Assembly (NCBI GenBank): GCA_016872155.1
Contig: VHBB01000004.1
Coordinates: 112,549-176,548, forward strand
DNA: 64,000 nt
Origin: Sphingomonadales bacterium
GTDB lineage: Bacteria; Bacteroidota; Bacteroidia; Chitinophagales; Chitinophagaceae
Direction of reading: 5' to 3'
Shown here: positions 62,899 to 64,000 of the stretch, piece after piece
Layout: each line of letters opens with the position of its first letter
How positions within the stretch are numbered: position 1 is the first letter of the stretch
Notes under the pieces: model-generated
Seen by the model: the letters and a program-made list of their open reading frames with translations, nothing else
Told to the model about the DNA's origin: nothing
Database searches by the model: none
Position numbers and translations under genes: made by a program

Positions 62899-63867
62899 AT
62901 GAACGAAATACTCATATATAAGACCAAGGATAAGAAAACTCAAATTGACGTAAGGTTTGAGAACAATACTGTCTGGTTGACTCAGCAGCAAATAGCTGAG
63001 CTCTTTCAACAAACAAAGCAAAATATTAGCCTTCATATTAGTAACTGCTTCAAAGAGAAAGAGTTACGCGCCAGTTCAGTTGTCAAGGATTCCTTGACAA
63101 CTGCCGCAGATGGTAAAAGGTATAAAACGAAATACTATAACCTTGATATCATAATTTCTGTTGGCTACAGGGTAAAATCATTGCGCGGTACGCAATTCCG
63201 TCAATGGGCAACCCAGCGACTCAAGGAGTACCTGATTGATGGTATTTCACTAAATGAAAAAAGACTGGAGCAAAAAAACAAGGAGATTCAGGTATTGCAC
63301 GACGGAATCCGGATTCTTAGCCGGGTTATTGAAGACAAGGCTGTTATTGCTGAAGACCTTACCTGGTTGCGTGAATTCAGTAAGGGCTTACAGCTATTGG
63401 ATGATTACGATCATGAATCATTGGATAAATCTGGTAAGAACAGAAAGAAAGCAAAATATCCTTTAACCACAGACTATATGCGGTTGGTTGAGAAGATGCG
63501 GCAATCCTTCAATTCTCAGGTGTTTGGAAAAGAAAAAGATAAAGGATTTGTAAGTGCTATTGCCCAGATCAAGCAAAGCTTTGGAAATAAGGATGTGTAT
63601 CCTACAATCGAAGAAAAGGCTTCTATGCTGTTATATTTGGTTGTAAAAAACCATGCATTTGTAGATGGGAATAAGAGAATAGCGGCCGCTTGCTTCTTGT
63701 TATTTCTTGAAAAGAATGGAATATTGTACAATAGGAATGGACAGCCTATTATCAGTGGCGAGGCATTGGCAAGTTTAACTTTGTTTGTTGCCGCAAGTAA
63801 ACCAGAGGAGATAGATACAGTTAAGCAGCTTCTTATTAGTGTTTTGAACAGAAGCCAGTCAAAATAA
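62899..63867 (+). CDS. RhuM-family protein with C-terminal Fic/Doc domain
   Basis: 322 residues from the ATG at 62899; an in-frame ATG at 62881 is possible and the frame runs upstream to 62752 without family likeness. N-terminal part is the RhuM domain (about 1-150): NEILIYKTKDKKTQIDVRFEN, TVWLTQQQIAELFQQTKQN and YYNLDIIISVGYRVKSLRGTQFRQWATQRLKEYL, which resembles Kila-N/BRO-type DNA-associated modules. C-terminal part (about 200-322) has the Fic core HAFVDGNKRIAAACFL at about 252, i.e. H-x-F-x-D-G-N-K-R with Lys where Fic AMP transferases have Gly, as in Doc kinases. An alpha-helical inhibitory segment was not identified. Lower G+C than its neighbours, next to the window edge. Possibly a toxin-like or phage-defence accessory gene. 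Confidence 0.85.
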   Translation: MNEILIYKTKDKKTQIDVRFENNTVWLTQQQIAELFQQTKQNISLHISNCFKEKELRASSVVKDSLTTAADGKRYKTKYYNLDIIISVGYRVKSLRGTQFRQWATQRLKEYLIDGISLNEKRLEQKNKEIQVLHDGIRILSRVIEDKAVIAEDLTWLREFSKGLQLLDDYDHESLDKSGKNRKKAKYPLTTDYMRLVEKMRQSFNSQVFGKEKDKGFVSAIAQIKQSFGNKDVYPTIEEKASMLLYLVVKNHAFVDGNKRIAAACFLLFLEKNGILYNRNGQPIISGEALASLTLFVAASKPEEIDTVKQLLISVLNRSQSK

Positions 63868-63909
63868 TAATGCTCGCCGGATATTGTTTCCTGCGGCCAT
63901 TATTATTTT
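63861..63909. terminator. Long perfect inverted repeat at the end of RhuM-Fic, probable bidirectional terminator
   Basis: Perfect 12-bp arms AAAATAATAATG (63861-63872) and CATTATTATTTT (63898-63909), with an inner GCCG/CGGC pairing. The A-rich 5' arm and T-rich 3' arm suit termination on either strand. The 5' arm includes the stop codon of the RhuM-Fic gene. Confidence 0.6.
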
Positions 63910-64000
63910 CTGAAATAACAGTGCCCTTTGCTGGACTTAGTTCGAACGAAATAGAACACGATATATCTATCATGCAAAAGGGGTAATTATAAATTGGCGT
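63910..64000. other. Right window edge, no gene seen
   Basis: 91 bases without a plausible ORF; A+T-rich and with a short TTCGAACGAA-like palindromic word. The next gene lies outside the window. Confidence 0.4.

Overview
This window is a 64 kb chromosomal stretch from a member of the Bacteroidota, most likely the Chitinophagaceae or a close relative. The basis is: promoter-like TAnnTTTG (-7) elements in front of many genes with no Shine-Dalgarno pattern; a type IX secretion sorting domain at the left edge; infA-rpmJ-rpsM-rpsK-rpsD-rpoA-rplQ gene order; parA-parB-DUF5683; and many families typical of this phylum (S9 and M1 exopeptidases, DUF6702, DUF2911, FISUMP, Spy-type lipoproteins). No species assignment is possible from the sequence alone. 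I saw no rRNA, tRNA, CRISPR array or insertion sequence.

Layout. 1-8.7 kb: 3' end of a secreted adhesin-like protein, a receiver-only response regulator, uvrA, a leftward TPR lipoprotein-rpe-GNAT set, a TolB-like propeller, a small membrane protein and hmgA. 8.9-16 kb: translation/transcription block (infA to rplQ), followed by an agmatine-to-putrescine pair (aguB, aguA), carA and aroQ. 16-27.5 kb: cell-envelope genes: a large secreted BNR-propeller protein, an M1 peptidase with a HupE/UreJ membrane protein, a CNNM/CBS transporter-like protein, a PAP2 phosphatase, an LTA-synthase-like sulfatase-fold enzyme and a methyltransferase. 27.5-33.3 kb: housekeeping enzymes glmM, a cysteine desulfurase, a PspC peptide, aconitase and ubiX. 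33.3-45.6 kb: a candidate terminated small RNA, two S9 peptidases around a KBL/AONS-type PLP enzyme, an unusual trpF, a TlpA-like thioredoxin, the parAB locus, a metallophosphoesterase and an outer-membrane barrel. 45.7-55.5 kb: lon, a GT4 glycosyltransferase, a barrel protein, a lipoprotein combining a cytochrome-like segment with a copper-monooxygenase-like domain, and a second BNR-propeller protein. 55.6-64 kb: an accessory, more AT-rich part with a chimeric broken ORF, a prohibitin-like lipoprotein, a PQQ sugar dehydrogenase, an ABM-fold protein, lipoprotein hydrolases, DUF2911, FISUMP, and a RhuM-Fic/Doc protein at the right edge.

The most interesting observations are: (1) a candidate structured RNA ending in a perfect rho-independent terminator at about 33.36-33.49 kb; (2) a possible pseudoknot leader before rpsD, reminiscent of S4 autoregulation; (3) a deletion/fusion scar at about 56.14 kb where an adhesin-like gene runs into the tail of an ABM paralogue whose intact relative lies 2.7 kb away; (4) a TrpF homologue that has lost usual active-site features; (5) repeated near-leaderless arrangements where the -7 element sits 3-5 nt before the start codon, which fixes several start sites. 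I did not find a clear, wholly new multi-gene system.
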